Origin: XN24 sp964413755
GTDB lineage: Bacteria > Pseudomonadota > Gammaproteobacteria > Steroidobacterales > XN24
Direction of reading: 5' to 3'
Assembly: GCA_964413755.1 (NCBI GenBank)
Contig: CAYPTW010000007.1
Span: 1 to 43,520, forward strand
Length of the DNA: 43,520 nt
Shown: piece by piece, positions 5,873 through 13,862 of the stretch
Layout of the letters: the number at the start of each line of letters is the position of its first letter
How positions within the stretch are numbered: position 1 is the first letter of the stretch
The notes under the pieces: generated by a model
Database searches by the model: none
What the model was told of the DNA's origin: nothing
Seen by the model: the letters and a program-made list of their open reading frames with translations, nothing else
Translations under genes and position numbers: made by a program

Positions 5873-7945
5873 TCAGTCACGCGGCTCCGGTGTTCCGCCC
5901 GGCTCCGTCTCGGCCTCGGGCAGCGGCGGCTCGTAGCCGGCGGAGGCAGGCTTGAGTGACTCGATATCCGGTACTGTCGGCCGCGGCACGTTGCGGTTCA
6001 GGAACTGGCTGCCGCGGGTCGAAGCATCGTTCTGCGCATCCTGCATGAGGCGGTACTTGGCGTTGGTTTCCATGGACGACTGCACCCCGTCGCGCAGGAT
6101 GATCGGTCGCAGGAAGACCATCAGCGTGCGTTTCTCCGTGGTCGCGCTCTGGGAGCGGAACAGCTGGCCGAGTATCGGGATGTCGCCGAGCAGGGGCACC
6201 TTCTGCTCGGACTGGATCAGGTCGTCCGAGACCAGCCCGCCGAGGACCAGGATCTCGCCGTCCTCGATCAGCACGCGCTGGTTGATGGTGCGCTGGTTGG
6301 TGATCAGGTCGACCGCGCCGCCGGTGCCGGCGCGGCTGATGTTCGAGGTCTCGATGGACACCGTCATCACCACGGCGTCGCCTTCGTTGATCTTCGGCGT
6401 TACCTTGAGGGTGAGCCCGACATCCTTGCGTTCCACCGTCTGGAAGGGGTTCACCGCGCCCTGGGCCGCGCCGGTGTTGGTGAACTGGCCGGTGAGGAAA
6501 GGCACTTCCTGGCCGACCTTGATCTCCGCTTCCTCGTTGTCCATGGTCACGATGGACGGGGTCGACAGGACATTCGTGTCGGAGTCGCTGAGCAACGCCT
6601 GCAGCACCACGCCCCAGTTGGTGCCGGAGTCGCTGTTGACGCGTCCCCCGCCGAGCAGGATGCCCTGGGGCAGGCCGCCGAGCGCCTGTCCGACGGCTGC
6701 ATCGCCGCCCACCGCGGCGCCGATCAGGTCGGTGATGCCGGTGGTGCCGAGCTTGGTGAGGCCGATGATGCTGTTGTCGTTGCTGCCGTCCAGCGCCCAG
6801 GTCACGCCCAGCTCGGCGGCCCGGCTGTAGGCCACTTCCGCGATGATTGCTTCCACCAGCACCTGTGCGCGGCGGATGTCTAGCTTGTCGATGACCATGC
6901 GCAGGCTGCGCATGATCTCCGCAGGCGCCGTGATGATGAGGGCATTGGTGCCCGGGTCGGCCCAGATCACGGCGTCCTCACGCCCGCCGCGCGCCGTCTG
7001 GGTCTGGGTGCCGCCGTCGCTGCCGCTGACGGTGGTGATGGCGGTGATCTGCTCGCGCAAGCGCGTGGCCAGGTCCTCGGCGTCGGCATAGCGCAGGTAC
7101 ACGACCTGCGTGTTGCCGCCGTCTTCCAGCGGCGTGTCGAGATGGGAAATCAGCACCCGCAGGCGCAGCCGGGCCATCTCGTCACCGCTGATCAGCACGC
7201 TGTTGGTGCGATCGTCTGCCACCAGCCCGAGCGGCTTGCCGGTCTCGCCACCGCTGGTGGCCTGTTGCAGCGCCGTGACCACGCGCACTACGTCTCCGGC
7301 CGAGGCATGCTCCAGCGGGATGACCTCGATATCCGCGTCTGCGCCGTGGTCGATGCGGTTGATGATGCGCAGCAGCCGGCTCACGTTGGCGGCGCGGTCG
7401 GAGATGATCAGCATGTTGGAGGCCTGGTGCGCCGCCAGGTGGCCGTACTGTGGGATCAACGGACGCAGGATCGGCACCAGCTGGGCCGCCCCCACGTTCC
7501 GCACCGTGATGACCTGGGTGACGATTTCATCGGCGCCGCCCGCGGCGCCTGCGGCGTTCTCCAGCCCGGGGACCTGGCGCGCATTGGCGTCCGGCAAGAT
7601 CTTGATCAGGTCGCCCGCCTGCACCGCGACGTAGCCATGCACTTCGAGGATGGAAAGGAACGCGGCATAGAACGCGTCCGGGCTCATCGGCTGCGACGAG
7701 AGCAGGGTCACCTGGGCCCGTACGCGCGGGTCGATGATGAAATTGCGGCCCGTGATGGCGCTCACCGCTTCGACGATCTGCCGCAGGTCGGCTTCCTTGT
7801 AGTTCGGCGTGATGGTCGGTTCCTGCGCCGGTGCCGTGGCGGCAGCGAGGGCCAGTGCCAGGGCACCGACCACGGCGAGGAGGCGGCGCTTGGTCCCGCC
7901 CGGGCTATTGAGAGTGTTCATCATGGCAATCCGCCGTGGGCTCAT
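5873..7945 (-). CDS. gspD: Type II secretion outer-membrane secretin GspD
   Basis: This 690-residue protein forms the outer-membrane gate. A signal peptide (RRLLAVVGALALALAAATAPAQ) is followed by the N0 domain (TITPNYKEADLRQIVEAVS), then N1-N3 modules with recurring VVRVVTALQ-like and VLISGDEMARLRLRV segments. The C-terminal secretin core includes NTNVLSTPSIVTMDNEEA, VGQEVPFLTG, the VLGGLVSDD loop and VPLLGDIPILGQLFR. The ATG at 7945 overlaps the gspC stop as ATGA; alternative ATGs at 7924 and 7921 would also leave a full signal peptide. The last 60 residues are a Pro/Glu-rich tail, often the pilotin-binding region in this family. Order C-D-E-F is the standard T2SS order. Confidence 0.96.
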   Translation of the reverse strand: MSPRRIAMMNTLNSPGGTKRRLLAVVGALALALAAATAPAQEPTITPNYKEADLRQIVEAVSAITGRNFIIDPRVRAQVTLLSSQPMSPDAFYAAFLSILEVHGYVAVQAGDLIKILPDANARQVPGLENAAGAAGGADEIVTQVITVRNVGAAQLVPILRPLIPQYGHLAAHQASNMLIISDRAANVSRLLRIINRIDHGADADIEVIPLEHASAGDVVRVVTALQQATSGGETGKPLGLVADDRTNSVLISGDEMARLRLRVLISHLDTPLEDGGNTQVVYLRYADAEDLATRLREQITAITTVSGSDGGTQTQTARGGREDAVIWADPGTNALIITAPAEIMRSLRMVIDKLDIRRAQVLVEAIIAEVAYSRAAELGVTWALDGSNDNSIIGLTKLGTTGITDLIGAAVGGDAAVGQALGGLPQGILLGGGRVNSDSGTNWGVVLQALLSDSDTNVLSTPSIVTMDNEEAEIKVGQEVPFLTGQFTNTGAAQGAVNPFQTVERKDVGLTLKVTPKINEGDAVVMTVSIETSNISRAGTGGAVDLITNQRTINQRVLIEDGEILVLGGLVSDDLIQSEQKVPLLGDIPILGQLFRSQSATTEKRTLMVFLRPIILRDGVQSSMETNAKYRLMQDAQNDASTRGSQFLNRNVPRPTVPDIESLKPASAGYEPPLPEAETEPGGTPEPRD

Positions 7946-8892
7946 TCTGAGGGTGTTCCCTGGGCGTCCTGCAGGCTTTGCTGCAGGACGGAGGTGTCGA
8001 GCGTGAGCATTTCCACCTGGCCGTTGCGATCGACGGTCAAGGTGACCGAGGTCGCGTCGGCGAGGCTGCGAAAAATCTCCATGCCGCGCGTGGGGTCATC
8101 CAGCGCCATGCCGTTGATCTGCGTGACCAGGTCGCCCGGGCGCAGGCCGAGTTGCGCGAACTGCTGGCGCTGCCGGCCGGGATAGACGCGGTAGCCCTGC
8201 TGGCGCCCGTCCTTGAACACCGGCTGCGGCCGGATGATCTCGGTCAGGCTGGCCGGGTTCTGGCTGACGACTTGCTGGATGGTGGTGGCGCGGCTCGGGG
8301 TCGCCACCGGCGCGCGGTTGCGTGCCGGCGCCGCGGCGGTGCGTGGCGCCGGGGACTGGTCACTGCGCGGCAGGCGCAGTGCTTCCAGCCTGCCGGCACG
8401 GCGCAGCAGCACGCGGTCCAGGTACACCGCATGCAGGGTGGCGCCGCCCGGCACGGCGTCGCCGATGAAATACACTTTTTCCTCGCCGCCGCGCTGGGCG
8501 ATGATGGCCAGCGCGCGCTCCTCGTCGGTGGCCGCCACGGTGCCCCGCAGCTCGAGGCTGAGCTGGGTGTCGGGGGCGTCGTCCTGCTCGACCAGCGCCA
8601 GCTCCGGTTCGTCCGCGCCGGGCACGCCGAACAGGTGCGCGTTGACAATGGTGTCTACGCTCGCGGTCGAGGCGGGCGCCGAAGTGGTGGTGCGCGCGAC
8701 CGCCTGTACCGGCGGCAACTCCGGCGTCGCCGGCCCCGGTACGAGCAACCAGGCCGCCCTGGCCAGCTGCCAGCCGATGAGGATGACCAGCACCAGGGAG
8801 ACCCAGCGCGGCAATACGCGCGACGCCTCGGCCCAGAGCTGTGCCGGGGGCGTGCGTGTCCACTGGTTCAGCCGGTCAGTTAAGGCAGCCAC
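7942..8892 (-). CDS. gspC: Type II secretion protein GspC
   Basis: I choose the GTG at 8892 (316 aa), with TGGGG five bases upstream; an ATG at 8946 lies about at the expected transcription start, so it is less likely. A short cytoplasmic tail is followed by one membrane segment (WVSLVLVILIGWQLARAAW, about 30-50), a Pro/Thr-rich linker and a homology-region domain (VNAHLFGVPG through LSLELRGTVAATDEERALAII and VYFIGDAVPGGATLHAVY). The C-terminal PDZ-like domain shows YRVYPGRQRQQFAQLGLRPGDLVTQINGMALDDP. GspC links the inner-membrane platform to the secretin and takes part in substrate choice. It is the first gene of the operon, with a good promoter just upstream, divergent from clpS. Confidence 0.92.
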   Translation of the reverse strand: MAALTDRLNQWTRTPPAQLWAEASRVLPRWVSLVLVILIGWQLARAAWLLVPGPATPELPPVQAVARTTTSAPASTASVDTIVNAHLFGVPGADEPELALVEQDDAPDTQLSLELRGTVAATDEERALAIIAQRGGEEKVYFIGDAVPGGATLHAVYLDRVLLRRAGRLEALRLPRSDQSPAPRTAAAPARNRAPVATPSRATTIQQVVSQNPASLTEIIRPQPVFKDGRQQGYRVYPGRQRQQFAQLGLRPGDLVTQINGMALDDPTRGMEIFRSLADATSVTLTVDRNGQVEMLTLDTSVLQQSLQDAQGTPSE

Positions 8893-8952
8893 GAAACCCC
8901 ATTGTCTTGCAGACGCGGTCGTGCCCGGGCGCCAACGCACAGGCATCAGTCG

Positions 8953-8982
8953 ATAATACGCGGTGCATGGAGCGAGTCTCAA
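8953..8982 (-). promoter_or_regulatory. Promoter of the gspCDEF operon
   Basis: On the minus strand TTGAGA (8977-8982) and TATTAT (8953-8958) are separated by 18 bp. Initiation would fall near 8946, leaving a leader of about 50 nt before the GTG at 8892; this is part of the reason for choosing that start. Confidence 0.6.
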
Positions 8983-9045
8983 GCAATTACCTGCCCTGAT
9001 GCCAAAGCTGCCCCGCGCCATCGTGGATAGCCGAAAGTCAAGGGG

Positions 9046-9073
9046 TTGCCAGCGCCTGCAGCCGTCCCTATAA
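9046..9073 (+). promoter_or_regulatory. Candidate promoter directly in front of clpS
   Basis: TTGCCA (9046-9051) and CTATAA (9068-9073) are 16 bp apart and end immediately before the first clpS ATG (9074). Initiation would then fall near 9079-9082, which would favour the second ATG (9083) and an almost leaderless mRNA. Pattern match only. Confidence 0.4.
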
Positions 9074-9400
9074 ATGAGCGGGATGTCGGACCCGGGTGAA
9101 AAACAGGATCGGGGCACGGCCCTCGAGGAGGCGCGGCCGCAGGTCAAGCGGCCGCCGCTGTTCCGCGTGGTCATGCTGAACGATGATTTCACCCCCATGG
9201 AGTTCGTGGTCGAGGTGCTGGAGAAGTTCTTCGGCCTCGATCGCACCCGCGCCACGCGTATCATGCTGGAAGTGCATACGCGGGGCCGTGGTGTCTGCGG
9301 GGTGTTCCCCTACGACATTGCCGAGACGCGCGTGGTGCAGGTCACCGACTACGCCCGCCAGCATCAGCATCCGCTGATGTGCACGATGGAAGAGGCCTGA
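9074..9400 (+). CDS. clpS: ATP-dependent Clp protease adaptor ClpS
   Basis: This 108-residue protein (105 from the second ATG at 9083) delivers N-degron substrates to ClpAP. After a flexible N-terminus, the core shows the ClpS signature PLFRVVMLNDDFTPMEFVVEVLEKFF, in which NDD and the following Met line the N-terminal-residue pocket. It continues with ATRIMLEVHTRGRGVCGVF and ends HPLMCTMEEA; the His of LEVH is the expected pocket residue. It is four bases upstream of clpA, as in most gammaproteobacteria. No clear ribosome-binding site precedes 9074, and the promoter-like boxes at 9046-9073 raise the chance that 9083 is the real start. Identity is secure. Confidence 0.95.
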   Translation: MSGMSDPGEKQDRGTALEEARPQVKRPPLFRVVMLNDDFTPMEFVVEVLEKFFGLDRTRATRIMLEVHTRGRGVCGVFPYDIAETRVVQVTDYARQHQHPLMCTMEEA

Positions 9401-9404
9401 GAAA

Positions 9405-11672
9405 ATGCTGAGCAGCGAACTGGAATTCTGTCTCAACGAGGCGTTCAGACGCGCCCGGGAGCAACGCCACGAGTTCATGACCGTGGAGCACCTGCTGTTG
9501 GCGCTGCTCGACGTGCCCGCGGCCATCGACATCCTCAAGGCCTGCGGCGCGAACCTCACGCGGCTGCAGGACGAGTTGCGCGAGTTCATCGACGAGACGA
9601 CCCCGCGGCTCGGCGAGAGCGAGGAGCAGGACGTGCAGCCGACGCTGGGTTTCCAGCGCGTGCTGCAGCGCGCCGTGTTCCACGTGCAGTCGAGCGGCCG
9701 CAAGGAGGTCACGGCGTCCAACGTGCTGGTGGCGATTTTCGGCGAGAAGCAGTCGCACGCGGTTTACCTGCTGAGCATGCAGGAAGTCTCCCGCCTCGAC
9801 GTGGTGAACTACATCTCCCACGGCCTCACCCGCGGCGGCGAGGAGGCCGAGGAGAAGCCCGAGGGTGTCGAGGCGGTGGAGGGCGAGAAGGACGCGGAGC
9901 CGGACCCGCTGGAGAAGTACGCCACGAACCTCAACAAGCTGGCGGCGGACGGCAAGATCGATCCCTTGATCGGCCGGCAGCTCGAGATCGAGCGCACCGT
10001 CGAGATCCTGTGCCGCCGGCGCAAGAACAACCCGCTGTACGTGGGCGAGGCCGGCGTCGGCAAGACCGCCCTGGCCGAGGGCCTGGCACTGATGATCGAG
10101 GAAGGGCGGGTGCCGGACGTGCTCAACGATGCCGTCATTTACGCCCTCGACATGGGCACGCTGGTGGCCGGGACGAAGTACCGCGGGGATTTCGAGAAAC
10201 GCCTCAAGGCCGTGCTCGCCGCCCTGCGCAAGAACCCGGGCGCCATCCTGTTCATCGACGAGATCCACACCGTGATCGGGGCCGGCGCGGCCTCGGGCGG
10301 CGTGATGGACGCTTCCAACCTCATCAAGCCCGTGCTCGCCAACGGCCAGTTGCGCTGCATCGGCTCGACCACCTACCAGGAATACCGCGGCATCTTCGAA
10401 AAGGACCACGCACTGGCGCGGCGCTTCCAGAAGATCGACGTGCTCGAGCCCAGCGTGGACGAGACCGTAGAGATCCTGAAGGGCCTGCAGTCGCGCTTCG
10501 AGGAACATCACGGCATCAAGTACAGCGAGGACGCGATCAAGGCGGCCGCCGACCTGTCGTCGCGCCACATCAACGACCGCCACCTGCCGGACAAGGCCAT
10601 CGACGTCATCGACGAGGCCGGGGCCAGCCTGCGCCTGCAGTCGCCCGACCCTGCCAACGCCGTGGTGGATGTCGAGCTGATCGAGAAGATCGTCGCCAAG
10701 ATGGCGCGCATCCCGCCGAAGAGCGTGTCCGCGTCCGACAAGGACCTGCTGAAGAACCTGGAGCGCAACCTGAAGCTGGTGATCTACGGCCAGGACAAGG
10801 CGGTGGAGACCTTGTCGTCGGCGATCAAGATGGCGCGTTCCGGCCTGCGCGACGAGAACAAGCCGGTCGGCAGCTTCCTGTTCGCCGGACCCACGGGCGT
10901 CGGCAAGACCGAGGTCACGCGCCAGCTGGCCATGGCGCTGGGCATCGAGCTGGTCCGCTTCGACATGTCGGAGTACATGGAGCGCCACACCGTGTCGCGC
11001 CTGATCGGGGCTCCGCCGGGCTATGTCGGCTTCGACCAGGGCGGCCTGCTGACGGAGGCGGTTTCCAAGTCGCCGCACTGCGTGCTGCTGCTGGACGAGA
11101 TCGAGAAGGCGCACCCGGAAGTGTTCAACCTGCTGCTGCAGGTGATGGACCACGGCACGCTGACCGACAACAACGGCCGCAAGGCGGACTTCCGCAACGT
11201 CATCATCGTCATGACGACGAACGCGGGCGCGCAGGAGGCGAGCCGGGCCAGCATCGGCTTCACCGAGCAGGACCATGCCACCGACAGCATGGAGGCGATC
11301 AAGCGGCTGTTCTCGCCGGAATTCCGCAACCGCCTCGACGGCATCATCGAGTTCCAGGCGCTGGACGCCAACACCATCAGCCGCGTTGTCGACAAGCTGG
11401 TGGTCGAGCTCGAGGCCCAGTTGCAGGACAAGATGGTGACGCTGGAGCTGGACGACGATGCGCGCGAATGGATCGCCGCCAAGGGCTACGACCCGAAGAT
11501 GGGCGCGCGGCCGATGGCGCGGGTGATCCAGGAGCACATCAAGCGGCCGCTGGCCGAGGAACTGCTGTTCGGCAAGCTGGTGGCAGGCGGGCACATCCGC
11601 GTGCGCCTGGACGCGGCGGCGGATCGGCTGGTGCTGGAGACCGAGGCGCTGGAGGCCGAGGAGGCGGTCTAG
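9405..11672 (+). CDS. clpA: ATP-dependent Clp protease ATPase subunit ClpA
   Basis: This 755-residue AAA+ unfoldase feeds substrates into ClpP. The N-domain (residues 1-140, opening MLSSELEFCLNEAF) is the ClpS docking site. The first ATPase module has Walker A GEAGVGKT (214-221), Walker B near AILFIDEIHT and the sensor region GSTTYQEYRGIFEKD. The second has GPTGVGKTEVTRQLA, VLLLDEIEKAHPEVFN and the C-terminal domain with AKGYDPKMGARPMARVIQE. An acidic, poorly conserved linker (GGEEAEEKPEGVEAVEGEKDAE) separates the N-domain and D1. No ClpB-type middle coiled coil is present, which fits ClpA. Length matches the family (about 758). It converges on infA 24 bp downstream. Confidence 0.97.
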   Translation: MLSSELEFCLNEAFRRAREQRHEFMTVEHLLLALLDVPAAIDILKACGANLTRLQDELREFIDETTPRLGESEEQDVQPTLGFQRVLQRAVFHVQSSGRKEVTASNVLVAIFGEKQSHAVYLLSMQEVSRLDVVNYISHGLTRGGEEAEEKPEGVEAVEGEKDAEPDPLEKYATNLNKLAADGKIDPLIGRQLEIERTVEILCRRRKNNPLYVGEAGVGKTALAEGLALMIEEGRVPDVLNDAVIYALDMGTLVAGTKYRGDFEKRLKAVLAALRKNPGAILFIDEIHTVIGAGAASGGVMDASNLIKPVLANGQLRCIGSTTYQEYRGIFEKDHALARRFQKIDVLEPSVDETVEILKGLQSRFEEHHGIKYSEDAIKAAADLSSRHINDRHLPDKAIDVIDEAGASLRLQSPDPANAVVDVELIEKIVAKMARIPPKSVSASDKDLLKNLERNLKLVIYGQDKAVETLSSAIKMARSGLRDENKPVGSFLFAGPTGVGKTEVTRQLAMALGIELVRFDMSEYMERHTVSRLIGAPPGYVGFDQGGLLTEAVSKSPHCVLLLDEIEKAHPEVFNLLLQVMDHGTLTDNNGRKADFRNVIIVMTTNAGAQEASRASIGFTEQDHATDSMEAIKRLFSPEFRNRLDGIIEFQALDANTISRVVDKLVVELEAQLQDKMVTLELDDDAREWIAAKGYDPKMGARPMARVIQEHIKRPLAEELLFGKLVAGGHIRVRLDAAADRLVLETEALEAEEAV

Positions 11673-11696
11673 GCGCGGCCGCGCGCCCGGGCGGGA

Positions 11697-11915
11697 TCAG
11701 CGGCCGCGGTAGACGATGCGGCCCTTGGACAGGTCGTAGGGGGTCAGTTCCACCGTGACCTTGTCGCCGGTGAGAATCCGGATGTAGTGCTTGCGCATCT
11801 TCCCGGAGATGTGTGCGGTCACAATGTGACCGTTGTCCAGTTCTACCCTGAACGTGGTGTTGGGCAGGGTCTCGACGACCTTGCCTTCCATCTGGATTGC
11901 GTCTTCCTTCGCCAT
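11697..11915 (-). CDS. infA: Translation initiation factor IF-1
   Basis: This 72-residue OB-fold protein matches IF-1 along its whole length: MAKEDAIQMEGKVVETLPN, then FRVELDNGHIVTAHISGKMRK, HYIRILTGDKVTVELTPYD and SKGRIVYRGR. IF-1 binds the 30S A site during initiation. It lies downstream of aat on the same strand with a 61-bp spacer that carries its own promoter candidate, and converges with clpA. The clpA / infA / aat neighbourhood is conserved in many gammaproteobacteria. No unusual features. Confidence 0.98.
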   Translation of the reverse strand: MAKEDAIQMEGKVVETLPNTTFRVELDNGHIVTAHISGKMRKHYIRILTGDKVTVELTPYDLSKGRIVYRGR

Positions 11916-11951
11916 GCGGGGGTCGGATACTCCGGTGCTGTGACCGCGCGC

Positions 11952-11980
11952 ATTGTGCAGAAAGGCCGCGGCCTTTTCAA
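11952..11980 (-). promoter_or_regulatory. Candidate promoter of infA
   Basis: On the minus strand TTGAAA (11975-11980, overlapping the aat stop) and CACAAT (11952-11957) are 17 bp apart. The spacer contains the palindrome at 11961-11976, so promoter and hairpin occupy the same DNA. Pattern match only. Confidence 0.4.
11961..11976 (-). terminator. 16-bp perfect palindrome at the end of aat
   Basis: AAAGGCCGCGGCCTTT is its own reverse complement and lies directly past the aat stop codon (11977-11979). As RNA it forms a GC-rich hairpin ending in a short U run, compatible with a weak intrinsic terminator. A palindrome of this size inside a promoter spacer could instead be a protein-binding site. 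Confidence 0.4.
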
Positions 11981-12714
11981 TGCGGGCCGTTCGGCGGCTG
12001 CACCGGTCGCCGGTCGCGCGACCAGCAATCGGCCGGCGGCGGCGGCGCAGAAACGCATTCTTCGAGCAGGGTGAGGAAGGCGCGTCGCGGCAGGTTGCGC
12101 GCCCCGAGTCGGGCGAGATGTGCCGAGGGCAGCTGGCAGTCGATCATCCTGAAGCCATGCGCGGCAAGCGTGGCGGCGAGGTGGGTGAGCGCGACCCGCG
12201 AGGCGTTACTGACCCGGCTGAACATCGATTCGGCGAAGAAGACTCGGCCCAGGGTCACGCCATACAGCCCGCCGACCAGGGTGTCGTCGCGCCAGGTCTC
12301 GACGGAATGGGCGTGCCCGAGAACATGCAGCCGCTCGTAGGCCGCGATCATTTCCGCGGTGATCCAGGTGCCGGCTTCGGTCGCGTCGAGGCGCGCGCAG
12401 CCGCGGATCACGGCGCCGAACTCGTTGTCGAAAGAGGCGGCGAAGGTGCCGCGGGCCAGCTCGCGCCGGAAGCGACGCGGCACGTGCAGCTCCTGCGGAA
12501 AGATCACCGTGCGCGGATCGGGCGACCACCAGAGTATGGGCTGGCCGTCCTCGTACCAGGGGAAGATGCCGCGACGATAAGCCGCCAGCAGCCGTTCCGG
12601 AGACAGGTCCCCGCCCGCAGCCAGCAGGCCGTCGGGCTCACGCAGCGCCGCCTCCGGAGGCGGAAAGCTGACCGGGCTGCCCGCGGGTCCCAGCCAGTGC
12701 AGCGCGCGGCTCAT
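11977..12714 (-). CDS. aat: Leucyl/phenylalanyl-tRNA--protein transferase
   Basis: This 245-residue enzyme adds Leu or Phe to proteins with N-terminal Lys or Arg, making them ClpS-ClpAP substrates. Family signatures are GLLAAGGDLSPERLLAAYRRGIFPWY, LWWSPDPRTVIFP, the HVPRRFRREL segment, ETGTW-like TEAGTWITAEMIAAYERLH, GHAHSVETW, LVGGLYGVTLGRVFFAESMFSR and DCQLPSAHLARLGA. The last 30 residues are a Pro-rich tail. The ATG overlaps the stop of the upstream acyltransferase gene by 4 bp (ATGA), so the two are probably translationally coupled. The genes for its partner proteins ClpS and ClpA lie about 0.3 to 2.9 kb away on the opposite strand. Identity is secure. Confidence 0.96.
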   Translation of the reverse strand: MSRALHWLGPAGSPVSFPPPEAALREPDGLLAAGGDLSPERLLAAYRRGIFPWYEDGQPILWWSPDPRTVIFPQELHVPRRFRRELARGTFAASFDNEFGAVIRGCARLDATEAGTWITAEMIAAYERLHVLGHAHSVETWRDDTLVGGLYGVTLGRVFFAESMFSRVSNASRVALTHLAATLAAHGFRMIDCQLPSAHLARLGARNLPRRAFLTLLEECVSAPPPPADCWSRDRRPVQPPNGPH

Positions 12715-13853
12715 GCGGCGCCGTCGTCGCGGCGGAACGGCAGGTGCTGCGCGGCCGCCTCGATGTATGCCGCCACATGCTGGCGTTCGCGCGCCAGCCA
12801 GGCGTCGATGGCGCGGGCGAAGGCCGGGTGCGCCAGCCAGTGCGCCGACCAGGTCGGCACGGGACGGAATCCGCGGCGCAACTTGTGCTCGCCCTGGGCG
12901 CCGGGCTCGAAGCGGTGGCAGCCCTCGGCCAGGGCCAGCTCGATGCCCTGGTAGAAGCAGGTCTCGAAATGCAGGCTGTGGTAGTCCTGCAGGCAGCCCC
13001 AGTAGCGCCCGTACAGGACATCGCCACCAACGAAGAAGATCGCCGCAGCGACGGCCGCGCCATCCTTGCGCGCGAGCACCACGCGGATGCTTTCCGGCAT
13101 GCGCTCCAGCAGCAGCGCCCAGAATGCGGGCGGGAAATAGGGATCCATGCCACGGCGCAGGAAACTCGAAGCGTAGAAGTCATAGATCTCGTCCAGCAGC
13201 ACGGCGCTGATCTCTTCGCCCCGCAGCCATTCGAAGCTGATCCCGGCTTCCCGCACGCGGCGTCGTTCGCGGCGGAACTTCTTGCGCTTCTCTGCGGTGA
13301 GCGCGCCGAGAAAGCCCTCGAAGTCGCCGTAGCCCTCGTCGAACCAGTGGAACTGGCAGTCCTGGCGCAGGCTGAGCCCGTCCGCGCGCAGGGCTTCTAG
13401 CTGCGTGTCGTCAGGCAGCAGCAGGTGCAGGGAAGAGGCCGCGAGCTCGCCGGCCAGCCCGCGCGCGCCCTGCAGCAGGCGCCCGGCTGCCTCGGCCGCA
13501 TCGACCCCGGCGGCGCACAGCAGGCGCGGCCCGGGCACCGGCGTGAAGGGCACCGCCGCCAACAGCTTCGGGTAGTAGTCGAGGCCGGCCTGGCGATAGG
13601 CGTCGGCCCAGGCGAAGTCGAACACGAACTCGCCCCAGGAGTGGTCCTTGAGGTACAGGGGCAGGGCGGCCTGGGGCTCGCCCTCGCGTTCCAGCAACAG
13701 GTGCCGCGGGTGCCAGCCTGTTGCGGCGCTTACTGCGCCGCTGCGCTCCAGGGCCTCGAGATAGTCCCAGCGCAGGAAGGGGTTCCGTCCGGCGAGGCGA
13801 TCCCAGGCCGCACGCGGGACCTCGGCCAGCGAGTTCAGGATGCGCAACTGCAT
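12711..13853 (-). CDS. FemAB-like GNAT-fold acyltransferase (DUF482 type)
   Basis: This 380-residue cytoplasmic protein resembles the PF04339 (DUF482) family of peptidogalycan/FemAB-like acyltransferases. It opens RILNSLAEVPRAAWDRLAG and shows ALPLYLKDHSWGEFVFDFAWADAYR and YYPKLLAAVPFTPVPGPR. The family's GFLGALTAEKRKKFRRERRR segment and RGMDPYFPPAFWALLLERMP follow, then the closing CHRFEPGAQGEHKLRRGF. The substrate of this family is not established to my knowledge. It sits 9 bp after trxB and overlaps aat by 4 bp, so trxB, this gene and aat form one unit. Its position beside aat makes a role in N-terminal aminoacylation tempting, but that is inference from location only. Confidence 0.82.
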   Translation of the reverse strand: MQLRILNSLAEVPRAAWDRLAGRNPFLRWDYLEALERSGAVSAATGWHPRHLLLEREGEPQAALPLYLKDHSWGEFVFDFAWADAYRQAGLDYYPKLLAAVPFTPVPGPRLLCAAGVDAAEAAGRLLQGARGLAGELAASSLHLLLPDDTQLEALRADGLSLRQDCQFHWFDEGYGDFEGFLGALTAEKRKKFRRERRRVREAGISFEWLRGEEISAVLLDEIYDFYASSFLRRGMDPYFPPAFWALLLERMPESIRVVLARKDGAAVAAAIFFVGGDVLYGRYWGCLQDYHSLHFETCFYQGIELALAEGCHRFEPGAQGEHKLRRGFRPVPTWSAHWLAHPAFARAIDAWLARERQHVAAYIEAAAQHLPFRRDDGAA

Positions 13854-13862
13854 GCCGGCGGC

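Noticed and set aside
3287..5936. Long open frames on the plus strand opposite gspF and gspE
   Set aside because: They are by-products of high GC content; the minus-strand frames carry complete GspF and GspE signatures and the plus-strand products show none.
9342..11594. A 750-codon frame on the minus strand through clpA
   Set aside because: It is fully antisense to a clearly conserved ClpA and has no recognisable motif or start signal.
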